From Chamaelirium japonicum (Eukaryota; Streptophyta; Magnoliopsida; Liliales; Melanthiaceae): a stretch of 64,000 nt of DNA. The DNA lies in contig CANTAL010000096.1 in NCBI GenBank assembly GCA_947650365.1, positions 558,001-622,000 of the forward strand, written 5' to 3'. The translations under genes were made by a program, and so were the position numbers. Each line of letters opens with the position of its first letter. Position 1 is the stretch's first letter. This document shows positions 37,703 to 53,300 of this stretch, one piece after another. The notes under the pieces are model-generated. The model searched no databases. It saw only the letters and a list, made by a program, of their open reading frames with translations, and was not told the DNA's origin.

Positions 37703-39202
37703 ATGGATCGTACGAATGAATTAGAATGGATCGTACGAATGAATTAGAATGGATACATTCGTGCGAATGAATTAGAATGGATACATTCGTGCGAAAGAAT
37801 TAGAATAGATCGTATGAATGAATTAGAATGGATCCTATGAATGAATTAGAATGGATCGTGCGAATGAATTAGAATGGATCGTACGAATGAATTAGAATGG
37901 ATCGGCTAATGAATTAGAATTGATCGAATGAATGAATTAGCATGGATCGTGCTAATGAATTAGAATGGAACGTACGAATGAATTAGAATGGATCGTGTGA
38001 ACGAATTAGAATGGATTGTATGAATGAATTAGAATGAATTCGTACGATCCATTCGAATTCATTCGCACCATCCATTCTAATTCATTCATACGATCCATTC
38101 TTATTCATTCATGCAATCCATTCTAATTCTTTCACACGATCCATTCTAATTCATTCATAGGATCCATTCTAATTCATTCGTACAATCTATTCTATTTCAT
38201 TTGTACGATCCATTCTTACTCATTCGTATGATCCATTCTAATTCATTCGGACGAATGTATCCATTCTAATTTATTGGTACGATCCATTCTAATCAGTCGT
38301 ACGATCCATTCTAATTCATTCGTACGATCCATTCTTACTCATTCGTATGATCCATTTTAATTCATTCGTACGATCCATTCTAATTCATTCGTACGATCCA
38401 TTCTAATTCATTCGCACAATCTATTCTAATTCATTCGTACGATCCATTTTAATTCATTCGTACGATCGTACGAATGAATTAGAATGGATCGTACGGAATG
38501 AATTAGAATGGATTGTATGAATGAATTAGAATGGATACATTCGTGCGAATGAATTAGAATGGATCATACGAATGAGTAAGAATGGATCGTACGAATGAAA
38601 TAGAATGGATTGTACGAATGAATTAGAATGGATCGTACAAATAAATTAGAATGGATCGTACGAATGAATTAGAATGGATCATATGAATGAGTAAGAATGG
38701 ATCGTACAAATGAAATAGAATGGATTGTACGAATGAATTAGAATGGATCGTACGAATGATTTAGAATGGATCGTGTGAAAGAATTAGAATGCATTGTATG
38801 AATGAATTAGAATGGATCGTATGAATGAATTAGAATGGATCGTGCGAATGAATTCGAATGGATCGCTTGATCCATTAGAATAGAATGGATCGTATGAATG
38901 AATTAGAATGGATCGGGCGAATGAATTAGAATGGATTATAGGAATGAATTAGAATGGATCATATGAATGAATTAGAATGGATCGTGCGAATGAATTAGAA
39001 TGGATCGTACGAATGAATTAGAATGGATCGTACGAATGAATTAGAATGGATCGTACGAATGAATTAGAATGGATCATACGAATGAGTAAGAATGGATCGT
39101 ACGAATGAAACAGAATGGATTGTACGAATGAATTAGAATGGATACATTCATGCGAATGAATTAGAATGGATCGGACGATTGAGTTAGAATGGATCGTACG
39201 AT
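37703..39202. repeat. 1.5-kb repeat of the 36-39 kb pair, copy 2
   Basis: The 11-11-11 junction is at 38032-38064 (1528 bp after copy 1), the - to + switch is at 38467, GTACGGAATG is near 38490, and CGCTTGATCCATTAG is near 38872. A third, distant copy with the same landmarks lies at about 58520-60038. Confidence 0.8.
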
Positions 39203-40379
39203 TCATTCTAATTCATTCGTACGATCCAATCTAATACATTCGTACGATTCATGCTAATTCATTCGCACGATCCATTCTAATTCATTCGTACGATCCATTC
39301 TTATTCATTCATACGATCCATTCTAATTCATTCGCACAATCCATTCTAATTCATTCGTACAATCCATTCTAATTCATTCGTATGATCCATTCTAACTCAT
39401 TCGGTGGATCCATTCTAATTCATTCGTACGATCCATTCTAATTCATTCCCACGATCCATTCTAATTTATTCGTACGATCCATTCTAATTCATTCTTACGA
39501 TCTATTCTAATTCATTCGCACGAATGTAACCATTCTAATTCATTCATACGATTCATTCTAATTCATTCGTATGAGCTATTCTAATTCATTCGTACGATCC
39601 ATTCTAATTCATTCGTACGATCCATTGTAATTCATTCATACAATCCATTTAGATTCATTCTCACAAATGTATCCATTCAAATTCATTCGTATGATCCAGT
39701 CTAATTCATTCGTACGATCCATTCTAATTCATTCGCACGAATATATCCATTCTAATTCTTTCGTACGATGCATTCTAATTCATTCGTACGATCCATTCTA
39801 ATTCATTCTCACAAATGTATCCATTCTAATTCATTCGTACGATCCATTCTAATTCATTCCTACGATCTATTCTAATTCATTCGCTCGAATGTATCCATTT
39901 TAATTCATTCGTACGATCCATTCTAATTCATTCGTACGATCTAATTCATTCGTACGATCCATTCTAATTCATTCGTACGATCGATTCTAATTCATTCGCA
40001 CTATCCATTCTAATTCATTCGTACGATCCATTCTAATTCATTCGTATGATCCATTCTAATTTATTCGTTCAAATATATCCATTCTAATTCATTCGTACGA
40101 TCCATTCTAATTCATTCGCACGATCCATTCTAATTCATTCGCACGAATATATCCATTCTAATTCATTTGCACGATCCATTCTAATTCATTCCTATGATCT
40201 ATTCTAATTCACTCGTACGATCCATTCTAATTCATTCGCTCGAATGTATCCATTCTAATTCATTCGTACGATCCATTCTAATTCGTTCATATGATCCATT
40301 CTAATTCGTTCGTACGATCCATTTTAATTCGTTCGTACGATCCATTCTAATTCATTCATATGATCCATTCTAATTCATA
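39203..40379 (-). repeat. satellite - block
   Basis: It begins with rare joints (GATCCAATCTAATACATTCG, GATTCATGC near 39250) that recur at about 60065-60095 after the matching + block, extending that long-range duplication into this block. It also carries TCGGTGGATCC near 39402, which recurs near 55157. Confidence 0.83.
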
Positions 40380-42734
40380 ATTAGAATGGATCGTACGAAT
40401 TAATTAGAATGGATCGTACGAATGGATTAGAATGGATCCTACGAATGTATTAGAATGGATAGCTTTGTGCATATGAATTAGAATGAATCGTACGAATGAA
40501 TTAGAATGGATCATATTAATGAATTAGAATGGATCGTACGAATGAATTAGAATGGATACATTCGTGCGAATGAATTAGAATGGATCATGCGAATCAATTA
40601 GACTGGATCGTGCGAATGAATAAGAATAGATCATATGAATGAATTAGAATGGATCGTACGAATTAATTAGAATGGATACATTCGTGCGAATGAATTAGAA
40701 TGGATTGTATGAATGAATTAGAATGGATCGTACGAATGAATTAGAATGGATCATACGAATTAATTAGAATGGATCATACGAATGAATTAGAATGGATCGT
40801 ACGAATGAATTAGAATGGATGCATTCGTGCGAATGAATTAGAATGGATTGTGCGAATGAATAAAAACAGATCGTGAGAATGAATTAGAATAGATCGTACG
40901 AATGAATTAGAATGGATCATGCGAATGAATTAGAATGGATCGTGCGAATGAATTAGAATGGATCATACGAATGAATTAGAATGGATCGTATGAATGAATT
41001 AGAATGGATCGTACGAATGAATTAGAATGGATCGTGCGAATGAATTAGAATGGATCGTACGAATGAATTAGAATGGATCGTACGAATAAACTAGAATGGA
41101 TACATTCGTGCGAATGAATTAGAATAGATCGTACGAATGAATTAGAATGGAACGTACGAATGAATTAGAATGGATCTTACGAATGAATTAGAATGGATCG
41201 TTCGAATGAATTAGAATGGATCGTACGAATGAATTAGAATGGATACATTCGTGTGAATGAATTAGAATTGATCGGACGAATGAATTAGAATGGATCGTAC
41301 GAATGAATAAGAATGGATCGTACGAATGAATTAGAATGGATCGTACGAATGAATTAGAATATATATATTCGTGCAAATGAATTAGAATGGATCGTATGAA
41401 TGAATTAGAATGGATCGTATAAGTGAATTAGAACGGATAGTACGAATGAAGTAGAATGGATCGTATGAAAAAATTAGAATGGATACATTCGTGCGAATGA
41501 ATTAGAATGGATCGTATGAATGAATTAGAATAGATTGTGCGAATGAATTAGTATGGATCGTGCGAATGAATTAGAATGGATACATTCGTGCGAATAAATT
41601 AGAATGGATTGTATGAATGAATTAGAATGGATCGTACGAATGAATTAGAATGGATCGTACGAATGAATTAGAATAGATTGCGCGAATGAATTAGAATGGA
41701 TCGTACGAATGAATTAGAATGGATCGTACGAAGGAATTAGAATGGATCGTACGAATGAATTAGAATGGATCGAACGAAGGAATTAGAATGGATCGTACGA
41801 TTGAATTAGAATGGATCATACGAATGAGTAAGAATGGATCATATGAATGAATTAGATTGGATCGTACGATCCATTCTAATTCATTAGCATGGATCGTGCT
41901 AATGAATTAGAATGGAATATACGAATGAATTAGAATGGATTGTAGAATCTATCGTATGAATGAATTAGAATGAATTAGAATGGATCGTACGAATGAATTA
42001 GAATAGATCATAGGAATGAATTAGAAAGGATCGTCCAAATGAATTAGAATGGATACATTCGTGCGAATGAATTAGAATGGATCATGCGAATGAATTAGAA
42101 TGGATCATACGAATGAATTAGAATGGATATATTTGAACGAATGAATTAGAATGGATCATACGAATGAATTAGAATGGATCGTACGAATGAATTAGAATGG
42201 ATAGTGCGAATGAATTAGAATCGATCGTACGAATGAATTAGAATGGATCGTACGAATGAATTAGAATGGATCATACGAATGAGTAAGAATGGATCATACG
42301 AATGAATTAGAATGGATCATACGAATGAATAAGATTGGATCGTGTGAATGAATTAGAATCGATCGTACGAATGAATTAGAATGGATCGTACGAATAAATT
42401 AGAATGGATCATACGAATTAGTAAGAATGGATCGTCCGAATGAATTAGAATGGATCATATGAATGAGTAAGAATGGATCGTACGAATGAAATAGAATAGA
42501 TTGTACGAATGAATTAGAATGGATCCTAGTACGATCCATTCTAATTCATTCGTACGATCCATTCTAATTCATTCATACAATCCATTCTAATTCTTTCACA
42601 CGATCCATTCTAATTCATTCGTACGATTCATTCTAATTCATTCGTGCAATCCATTCTATTTCATTCGTACGATCCACTCTTACTCATTCGTACGATCGAT
42701 TCTAATTCATTCACACGAATGTATCTATTCGTAC
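40380..42734. repeat. satellite blocks: + 40380-41867, - 41868-41888, + 41889-42530, - 42531-42734
   Basis: The + part from 40445 shares the GTGCATATG and GACTGGATCGTGCGAATGAATAAG variants with 19150, 22370 and 44390. From 41350 it matches 28380-29900 about 13.0-13.1 kb away, including the one-monomer - island and the CCTAGTACGATCC joint (29412, 42529). Confidence 0.83.
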
Positions 42735-45700
42735 GAATGAATTAGAATAGATTGCACGAATGAATTAGAATGGATCGTATGAATGAATTAGAATGGATCG
42801 TACGAAGGAATTAGAATGGATCGTACGAATGAATTAGAATGGATCGTACGAATGAATTAGAATAGATCGTACGAATGAATTAGAATGGATCGTACGAAGG
42901 AATTAGAATGTATCGTACGAATGAATTAGAATGGATATATTCGTGCAAATGAATTAGAGTGGATCGTATGAATGTATTAGAATGGATCGTATGAGTGAAT
43001 TAGAATGGATCATATGAATTAATTAGAATGGATCATACGAATGAATTAGAATGGATCGTGCGAATGAATTAGAATGGATCGTACGAATAAATTAGAATGG
43101 ATACATTTGTGCGAATGAATTAGAATGGATCGTACGAATGAATTAGAATGGATCGTGCTAATGAATTAGAATTGATCGAACGAATGAATTAGCATGGATC
43201 GTGCAAATGAATTAGAATGGATCGTACGAATGAATTAGAATGGATCGTACGAATGAACTAGAATGGATACATTCGTGCGAATGAATTAGAATGGATCGTA
43301 CGAATGAATTAGAATGGATCGTACGAATGAATTAGAATGGATCTTACGAATGAATTAGAATGGATCGTACGAATGAATTAGAATGGATTTTACGAATAAA
43401 TTAGAATGGATCGTACGAATGAATTAGAATGGATCGTACAAATGAATTAGAATGGATACATTTGTGCTAATGAATTAGAATGGATCATACGAATGAATTA
43501 GAATGGATCGTACGAATGAATTAGAATGGATCGTACGAATAAATTAGAATGGATACATTCGTCCAAATGAATTAGAATGGATCATACGAATGAGTAAGAA
43601 TGGATCGTATGAATGAAATAGAATAGATTGTATGAATGAATTAGAATGGATCGTACGAATGAATTAGAATGGATACATTCGTGCGAATGAATTAGAAACG
43701 ATAGTGCGAATCAATTAGACTAGATCGTGCGAATGAATAAGAATAGATCATACGAATGAATTAGAATGGATCGTACGAATTAATTAGAATGGATACATTC
43801 GTGCGAATGAATTAGAATGGATTGTATGAATGAATTAGAATGGATCGTACGAATGAATTAGAATAGATCATACGAATTAATTAGAATGGATCATACGAAT
43901 GAATTAGAATGGATCGTACGAATGAATTAGAATGGATCGTACGAATGAATTAGAATGGATACATTCGTGCGAATGAATTAGAATGGATTGTGCGAATGAA
44001 TAGGAACAGATCGTGTGAATGAATTAGAATGGATCGTGCGAATGAATTAGAATGGATCGTACGAATGAATTAGAATGGATCGTACGAATGAATTAGAATG
44101 GATCATACGAATGAATTAGAATGGATACATTCGTGCGAATGAATTAGAATGGATCGGACGAATGAATTAGAATGGATCGTACGAATGAATTAGAATGGAT
44201 CAAATGAATGAATTAGAATGGTTACATTCATGTGAATGAATTAGAATGGATCGTACGAATGGATTAGAATGGATCGTACGAATGGATTATAATGGATACA
44301 TTCGAGCGAATGAATTAGAATGGACCGTACGAATGAATTAGAATGGATCGTACGAATGGATTAGAATAGATCCTACGAATGGATTAGAATGGATACCTTT
44401 GTGCATATGAATTAGAATGGATCGTACGAATGAATTAGAATGGATCATATTAATGAATTAGAATGGTTCGTACGAATGAATTAGAATGGATACATTCGTG
44501 CGAATGAATTAGAATGGATCGTGCGAATCCATTAGACTGGATCGTGCGAATGAATAAGAACGGATCATATGAATGAATTAGAATGGATCGTATGAATTAA
44601 TTAGAATGGATACATTCGTGCGAATGAATTAGAATGGATTGTATGAATGAATTAGAATGGATCGTACGAATGAATTAGAATGGATCATACGAATTAATTA
44701 GAATGGATCATACAAATGAATTAGAATGGATCGTACGAATGAATTAGAATGGATCGTACGAATGAACTAGAATGGATACATTCGTGGGAATGAATTAGAA
44801 TGGATCGTATGAATGAATTAGAATGGATCGTACGAATGAATTAGAATGGATCTTACGAATGAATTTGAATGGATCGTACGAATGAATTAGAATAGATCAT
44901 ACGAATGAATTAGAATGGATACATTCGTGCGAATGAATTAGAATGGATCGGACAAATGAATTAGAATGGATCGTACAAATGAATTAGAATAGATCAAATG
45001 AATGAATTACAATGGTTACATTCATGCGAATGAATTAGAATGGATCGTACGAATGGATTAAAATGGATCGTACGAATGGATTAGAATGGATACATTCGTG
45101 CGAATGAATTAGAATGGATTGTATGAATGAATTAGAATGGATCGTACGAATGAATTAGAATGGATCGTATGAGTGAATTAGAATGGATACGAAGGAATTA
45201 GAATGGATCATACGAAGGAATTAGAATGGATCATACGAATGAAATAGAATGGATCGTACGAAGGAATTAGAATGGATCGTACGAAGGAATTAGAATGGAT
45301 CGTACGAAGGAATTAGAATGGATCCTATGAATGAATTAGAATGGATATATTCGTGCAAATGAATTAGAATTGATCGTATGAATGAATTAGAATGGATCGT
45401 ATGAGTGAATTAGAACGGATAGTATGAATGAAGTAGAATGGATCGTATGAATGAATTAGAATGGATACATTCGTGCGAATGAAATAGAATGGACCGTATA
45501 AATGAATTAGAATAGATTGTGCGAATGAATTAGAATGGATCGTACGAATGAATTAGAATGGATACATTCGTGCGAATAAATTAGAATGGATTGTATGAAT
45601 GAATTAAAATGGATCATACGAATGAATTAGAATGGATCGTACGAATGAATTAGAATAGATTGCGCGAATGAATTAGAATGGATCGTGCGAATGAAATAGA

Positions 45701-45747
45701 ATGTATACAAATGAATTATAATGGATCATACGAATGATTTAGAATGA
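42735..45747 (+). repeat. longest + satellite block, about 3.0 kb
   Basis: No strand switch was seen in 3 kb. Internal near-repeats start at about 43660 and 44440, both with GACTAGATCG or GACTGGATCG, AATAAG or AATAGG, and GAATTAATTAG monomers. The GTGCATATG marker is at about 44400. It ends in an irregular joint, GAATGACGATCC. Confidence 0.85.
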
Positions 45748-45908
45748 CGATCCATTCTTACTCATTCGTATGATCCATTCTAATTTATTCGCACGAATGT
45801 ATCCATTCTAATTCATTTGTATGTCTAATTCATTCGTACGGTCCATTCTAATTCATTCGCACAATACATTCTATTTCATTCATACGATCCATTCTTACTC
45901 ATTCGTAT

Positions 45909-45924
45909 GATCCATTATGGATAC
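45909..45924. repeat. recurrent switch junction GATCCATTATGGATAC, copy 1
   Basis: A - block ending CATTCGTATGATCCATTA meets a + block starting TGGATACATTCGTGCG. Flanking arms pair outward over about 75 bp around a loop of about 27 nt. Confidence 0.9.
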
Positions 45925-46109
45925 ATTCGTGCGAATGAATTAGAATGGATCATACGAATGAGTAAGAATGGATCGTACGAATGAAATAGAATGGATTGTG
46001 CGAATGAATTAGAATGGATCGTACGAATGAATTAGAATGGATCGTGTGAAAGAATTAGAATGGATTATGTGAATGAATTAGAATAGATCGTATGAATGAA
46101 TTAGAATGG
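45921..46109 (+). repeat. 8-monomer higher-order unit beginning at an inverted junction
   Basis: It starts inside the GATCCATTATGGATAC switch, so its 28-mer is the first + monomer after a - block. The units at 49977 and 54194 share this placement. Confidence 0.85.
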
Positions 46110-47445
46110 ATCGTACGAATGAATTAGAATGGATCGTACGAATGAATTAGAATGGATACATTCGTGCGAATGAATTAGAATGGATCGTACGAATGAATTA
46201 GAATGGATCGTACGAATGAATTAGAATGGATCGTACGAATGGATTAGAATGGATCCTACGAATGAATTAGAATGGATACATTCGTGCGAATGAATTAGAA
46301 TGGATTGTGCGAATGAATAAGAACAGATCGTGCGAATGAATTAGAATGGATCGTACGAATGAATTAGAATGGATCGTGCGAATGAATTAGAATGGATCGT
46401 ACGAATGAATTAGAATGGATACATTTGTGCGAATGAATTAGAATGGATCGTACGAATGAATTAGAATGGATCGTATGAATGAATTAGAATGGATCATACG
46501 AATGAATTAGAATGGATCGTGCGAATGAATTAGAATGGATCGTACGAAAGAATTAGAATGGATCGTACGAATGAACTAGAATGGATACATTCGTGCGAAT
46601 GAATTAGAATGGATCGTACGAATGAATTAGAATGGATCGTATGAATGAATTAGAATGGATCTTACGAATAAATTAGAATGGATCTTACGAATGAATTAGA
46701 ATGGATCGTACGAATGAATTAGAATGGATACATTCGTGCGAATGAATTAGAATGGATCGGACGAATGAATTAGAATGGATCGTACGAATGAATTAGAATG
46801 GATCGTACGAATGAATTAGAATAGATCGTACGAATGAATTAGAATGGATACATTCGTCCGAATGAATTAGAATGGTTCATACGAATGAGTAAGAATGGAA
46901 CGTACGAATGAAATAGAATAGATTGTACGAATGAATTAGAATGGATCCTACGAATGAATTAGAATGGATCGTGTGAAAGAATTAGAATGGATTGTATGAA
47001 TGAATTAGAATGGATCGTATGAATGAATTAGAATGGATCGTGCGAATGAATTCGAATGGATCGTACGAATTCATTCTAATTTATTCATACAATCCATTCT
47101 AATTCTTTCACACGATCTATTCTAATTCATTCGTAGGATCCATTCTAATTCATTCGTACAATCTATTCTATTTCATTCGTATGATCCATTCTTACTCATT
47201 CGTATGATCCATTCTAATTCATTCGGACGAATGTATCCATTCTAATTTATTCGTACGATCCATTCTAATTCATTCGAACGATCCATTCTAATTCATTCGT
47301 ACGATCCATTCTAATTCATTCGTCCGATCCATTCTAATTTATTCGCACGAATGTATCCATTCTAAATCATTCGTACGGTCTATTCTAATTCATTCGCACT
47401 ATCCATTCTATTTCATTCATACGATCTATTCTTACTCATTCGTAT

Positions 47446-47461
47446 GATCCATTATGGATAC
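47446..47461. repeat. recurrent switch junction GATCCATTATGGATAC, copy 2
   Basis: Identical 16-bp core. The + side is cut short by another switch about 130 bp later. Confidence 0.9.
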
Positions 47462-48504
47462 ATTCGTGCGAATGAATTAGAATGGATCATACGAATGAGT
47501 AAGAATGGATCGTACGAATGAAATAGAATGGATTGTGCGAATGAATTAGAATGGATCGTACGAATGAAATAGAATGGATTCGTGAAATCTATTCTAATTC
47601 ATTCGTACAATCCATTCTTACTCATTCGTACGATCCATTCAAATTCATTCATAGGATCCATTCTAATTCATTCATACAATCCATTCTAATTCATTCGCAC
47701 GAATGTATCCATTCTAATTCATTCGTACAATCAGTTCTAATTCATTCACAAAATCTATTCTAATTCATTCATACGATCCATTCTAATTCATTCGCACGAA
47801 TGTATCCATTCTAATTCATTCGTATGATCCATTCTAATTAATTAATGTGATCCATTCTAATTCATTCGTACGATCCATTCTAATTCATTTGCACAAAGGT
47901 ATCCATTCTAATTCATTCGTACTATCCATTCTAATTCAGGATCGTACGAATGAATTAGAATGGATACATTCGTGCAAATGAATTAGAATGGATCATATGA
48001 ATGAATTAGAATGGATCGTATGAGTGAATTAGAACGGATAGTACGAATGAAGTAGAATGGATCGTATGAATGAATTAGAATGGATACATTCGTGCGAATG
48101 AATTAGAATGGATCGTATGAATGAATTAGACTAGATTGTGCGAATGAATTAGAATGGATCGTACGAATGAATTAGAATGGATACATTCGTGCGAATGAAT
48201 TAGAATGGATCGTACGAATGAATTAGAATGGATCATACGAATGAATTAGAATAGATTGCGCGAATGAATTAGAATGGATCGTGTGAATGAAATAGAATGG
48301 ATACAAATGAATTAGAATGGATCATACGAATGAATTAGAATATCGATCCATTCTTACTCATTCGTATGATCCATTCTAATTTATTCGCACGAATGTATCC
48401 ATTCTAATTCTTTCGTACGTCTAATTCATTCGTACGGTCCATTCTAATTCATTCGCACAATCCATTCTATTTCATTCGTACGATCCATTCTTACTCATTC
48501 GTAT

Positions 48505-48520
48505 GATCCATTATGGATAC
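48505..48520. repeat. recurrent switch junction GATCCATTATGGATAC, copy 3
   Basis: Identical core. Its + side keeps six markers of the 8-monomer unit and then jumps to GAAATAG. Confidence 0.9.
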
Positions 48521-49964
48521 ATTCGTGCGAATGAATTAGAATGGATCATACGAATGAGTAAGAATGGATCGTACGAATGAAATAGAATGGATTATGCGAA
48601 TGAATTAGAATGGATCGTACGAATGAATTAGAATGGATCGTGTGAAAGAATTAGAATGGATTGTATGAATGAAATAGAATGGATTGCACGAATGATTTAG
48701 AATGGATCGTACGAATGAATTAGAATGGATCGTGTGAAAGAATTAGAATGGATTGTATGAATGAATTAGAATGGATCGTACGAATGAATTAGAATGGATC
48801 GTACGAAGGAATTAGAATGGATCGTACGAATGAATTAGAATGGATTGTACGAATGAATTAGAATAGATCGTACGAATGAATTAGAATGGATCGTACGAAT
48901 GAATTAGAATGGATCGTACGAATGAATTAGAATTGATACATTCGTGCGAATGAATTAGAATGGATCGTACGAATGAATTAGAATGGATCGTGCGAATGAA
49001 TTAGAATGGATCGTACGAATGAATTAGAATGGATTCGTTTGTACGATCCATTCTAATTCATTCGTATGATCCATTCTAATTCATTCGTCCGATCCATTCT
49101 AATTCATTCACACGAATGTATCCATTCTAATTCATTCGTACGATCTATTCTAATTCATTCGTACGATCCATTCTAATTCATTCGTAAGATCCATTCTAAT
49201 TCATTCGTACGATCCATTCTAATTCATTCGTACGATCTATTCTAATTCATTCGCACGAATGTAACCATTCTAATTCATTCATCCGATTCATTCTAATTCA
49301 TTCGTATGAGCTATTTTAATTCATTCGTACGATCTATTCTAATTCATTCGCACGATCCATTGTAATTCATTCATACAATCCATTCTAATTCATCCGCACT
49401 CCATTCTAATTAATTCGTACGATCCATTCTAATTCATTCGTATGATCCATTCTTATTCATTCGCACGATCCAGTCTAATGGATTCGCACGATCCATTCTA
49501 ATTCATTCGCACAAATGTATCCATTCTAATTCATTCGTACGATCCATTCTAATTCATTAATATGGTCCATTCTAATTCATTCGCACGATCCATTCTAATT
49601 CATTCGTACGATCTATTCTAATTCATTCGTACAATCCATTTTAATTCATTCGCACGATCCATTCTAATTCATTCGTATAATCTATTCTATTTCATTCGTA
49701 CGATCCATTCTTACTCATTCGTATGATCCATTCTAATTCATTCGGACGAATGTATCCATTCTATTTTATTCGTACGATCCATTCTAATTCATTCGTATGA
49801 TCCATTCTAATTCATACGTACGATCCATTCTAATTCATTCGTCCGATCCATTCTAATTCATTCGCACGAATGTATCCATTCTAATTCATTCGTACGGTCC
49901 ATTCTAATTCATTCGCACAATCCATTCTATTTCATTCGTACGATCCATTATTACTCATTCGTAT

Positions 49965-49980
49965 GATCCATTATGGATAC
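49965..49980. repeat. recurrent switch junction GATCCATTATGGATAC, copy 4
   Basis: Identical core, with a complete 8-monomer unit to the right. The left arm has one change (CATTATTACTC). Confidence 0.9.
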
Positions 49981-50165
49981 ATTCGTGCGAATGAATTAGA
50001 ATGGATCATACGAATGAGTAAGAATGGATCGTACGAATGAAATAGAATGGATTGTGCGAATGAATTAGAATGGATCGTACGAATGAATTAGAATGGATCG
50101 TGTGAAAGAATTAGAATGGATTGTATGAATGAATTAGAATAGATCGTATGAATGAATTGGAATGG
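49977..50165 (+). repeat. 8-monomer higher-order unit beginning at an inverted junction
   Basis: Same placement and marker order as 45921. The last monomer ends AATTGGAATGG. Confidence 0.85.
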
Positions 50166-50321
50166 ATCGTACGAATGAATTAGAATGGATCGTACGAATG
50201 AACTAGAATGGATACATTCGTGCGAATGAATTAGAATGGATCGTACGAATGAATTAGAATGGATCGTACGAATGAATTAGAATGGATCTTACGAATGAAT
50301 TAGAATGGATCGTACGAATGC

Positions 50322-53300
50322 ACGATCCATGCTAATTCATTCGTTCGATCAATTCTAATTCATTAGCACGATCCATTCTAATTAATTCGTACGATCCATT
50401 CTAATTCATTCGCACGATCCATTCTAATTCATTCATACGATCCATTCTAATTCTTTCACACGATCCATTCTAATTCATTCGTACGATCCATTCTAATTCA
50501 TTCGTACGATCTATTCTAATTCATTCGTACGATCCATTCTAATTTCATTCGTACGATCCATTCTAATTCATTCGCTCGAATGTATCCATTCTAATCCATT
50601 CGTACGATCCATTCTAATTCATTCGCATGAATGTAACCATTCTAATTCATTCATTTGATCCATTCTAATTCATTCGTACGATCCATTCTAATTCATTCGT
50701 CCGATCCATTCTAATTCATTCGCACGAATGTATCCATTCTAATCCATTCATAAGATCCATTCTAATTCATTCGTACGATCCATTTTAATTTATTCGTACG
50801 ATCCATTCTAATTCATTAATATGATCGATTCTAATTCATTCGTACGATCCATTCTAATGAATTAGAATTGATCGTACGAATGAAATAGAATGGATTGCAC
50901 GAATGATTTAGAATGGATCGTACGAATGAATTAGACTGGATCGTGTGAAAGAATTAGAATGGATTGTATGAATGAATTATAATGGATCGTACGAATGAAT
51001 TAGAATGGAACGTACGAAGGAATTAGAATGGATCGTACAAATGAATTAGAATGGATCGTACGAATGAATTAGAATAGATCGTACAAATGAATTCGAATGG
51101 ATCGTACGAAGGAATTAGAATAGATCGTACGAATGAATTAGAATGGATATATTCGTGCAAATGAATTAGAATGGATCGTATAAATGTATTAGAATGGATC
51201 GTATGAGTGAATTAGAATGGATCGTACGAATGAATTAGAATGGATCGTATGAATGAATTAGAATGGATACATTCGTGTGAATGAATTAGAATGGATCGTA
51301 TGAATGAATTAGAATGGATCATATTAATGAATTAGAATGGATCGTACGAATGAATTAGAAATGATTATATTAATGAATTAGAATGGATCGTACGAATGAA
51401 TTAGAATGGATACATTCGTGCGAATGAATTAGAATGGATCGTGCGAATCCATTAGACTGGATCGTGCGAATGAATAGGAATGGATCATACGAATGAATTA
51501 GAATGGATCGTAAGAATTAATTAGAATGGATACATTCGTGCGAATGAATTAGAATGGATTGTATGACTGAATTAGAATGGATCGTATGAATGAATTAGAA
51601 TGGATCATACGAATTAATTAGAATGGATCGTACGAATGAATTAGAATGGATCGTACGAATGAACTAGAATGGATCGTACGAATGAACTAGAATGGATACG
51701 TTCGTGCGAATGAATTAGAATGGATCGTACGAATGAATTAGAATGGATCGTGTGAAAGAATTAGAATGGATAGTACGAATGAATTAGAATGGATCGTATG
51801 AATGAATTAGAATGGATCGTACGAATGAATTAGAATGGATCATATTAATGAATTAGAATGGATCGTACGACTGAATTAGAATAGATACATTCGTGCGAAT
51901 GAATTAGAATAGATCATACGAATGAATTAGATTGGATCGTACGAAGAAATTAGAATGGATCGTACGAATGAATTAGAATGGATCTTACGAATGAATTAGA
52001 ATGGATCATACGAATGAATTAGAATGGATCGTACGAATGAATTAGAATGGATACATTCGTGTGAATGAATTAGAATGGATCGGGCGAATGAATAAGAATG
52101 GATCGTGCGAATGAATTAGAATGGATCGTACGAATTAATTAGAATGGATCGTACGAATAAATTAGAATGGATACATTCGTCCGAATGAATTAGAATGGAT
52201 CATATGAATGAGTAACAATGGATCGTACGAATGAAATAGAATAGATTGTACGAATGAATTAGAATGGATCCTACGAATGAATTAGAATGGATCGTGTGAA
52301 AGAATTAAAATGGATTGTATGAATGAATTAGAATGGATCGTATGAATGAATTAGAATGGATCGTGAGAATGAATTCGAATGGATCATACGAATTAATTAG
52401 AATGGATCATACGAATGAATTAGAATGGATCGTATGAATGAATAAGAATGGATCGTACGAATGAATTAGAATGGATCGTGCGAATGAATTAGCATGAATC
52501 GTACGAATGTATTAGAATGGATCGTATGAATGAATTAGAATGAATCGTACGATCCATTCTAATTCATTCGTACAATCCATTCTAATTCATTCGAACGAAT
52601 ATATCCATTCTAGTTCATTCGTACGATCCATTCTAATTCATTCGTACGATCCATTCTAATTCATTCGCACGATCCATTCTAATTCATTCGTACGATCCAT
52701 TCTAATTCATTCGCACGAATGTATCCATTCTAGTTCATTTGTACGATCCATTCTAATTCATTCGTACGATCCATTCTAATTCATTCGTACGATCCATTCT
52801 AACTCATTCATACAATCCATTCTAATTCATTCGCACGATCCATTCTAATTCACTCATATGATCCATTCTAATACATTCATACGATCCATTCTAATTCATT
52901 TGCACGAATATATCCATTCTAATTCATTCGTACGATTCATTCTAATTCCTTCATACGATCCATTCTAATTCATTCGTACGATCCATTCTAATTCATTCAT
53001 ACGATCCATTTTAATTCATTTATACGATCCATTCAAATTCATTCGCACAAATGTATCCATTCTAATTCATTCGTACGACCCATTCTAATTCATTCGTACG
53101 ATCCATTCTAATTCATTCGTACGATCCATTCTACTTCATTCGTAAGATCTATTCTAATTCATTCGTATGATCCATTCTAATTCATTCGTACGATCCAATC
53201 TAATTCATTCGCGAATGTATCCATTCTAATTCATTCGTACGATACATTATAATTCGTACGAATGAATTAGAATGGATCGTGCGAATGAATTAGAATGGAT

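Larger units (their letters stand above)
45748..50321. repeat. satellite region with four copies of one inverted junction
   Basis: Blocks: - 45748-45914, + 45915-47055, - 47056-47452, + 47453-47582, - 47583-47937, + 47938-48343, - 48344-48511, + 48512-49035, - 49036-49971, + 49972-50321. The - to + switches at 45916, 47453, 48512 and 49972 are the same GATCCATTATGGATAC junction. Irregular joints occur at 47580 (GATTCGTGAAATC) and 49036 (GGATTCGTTTGTACG). Confidence 0.83.
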
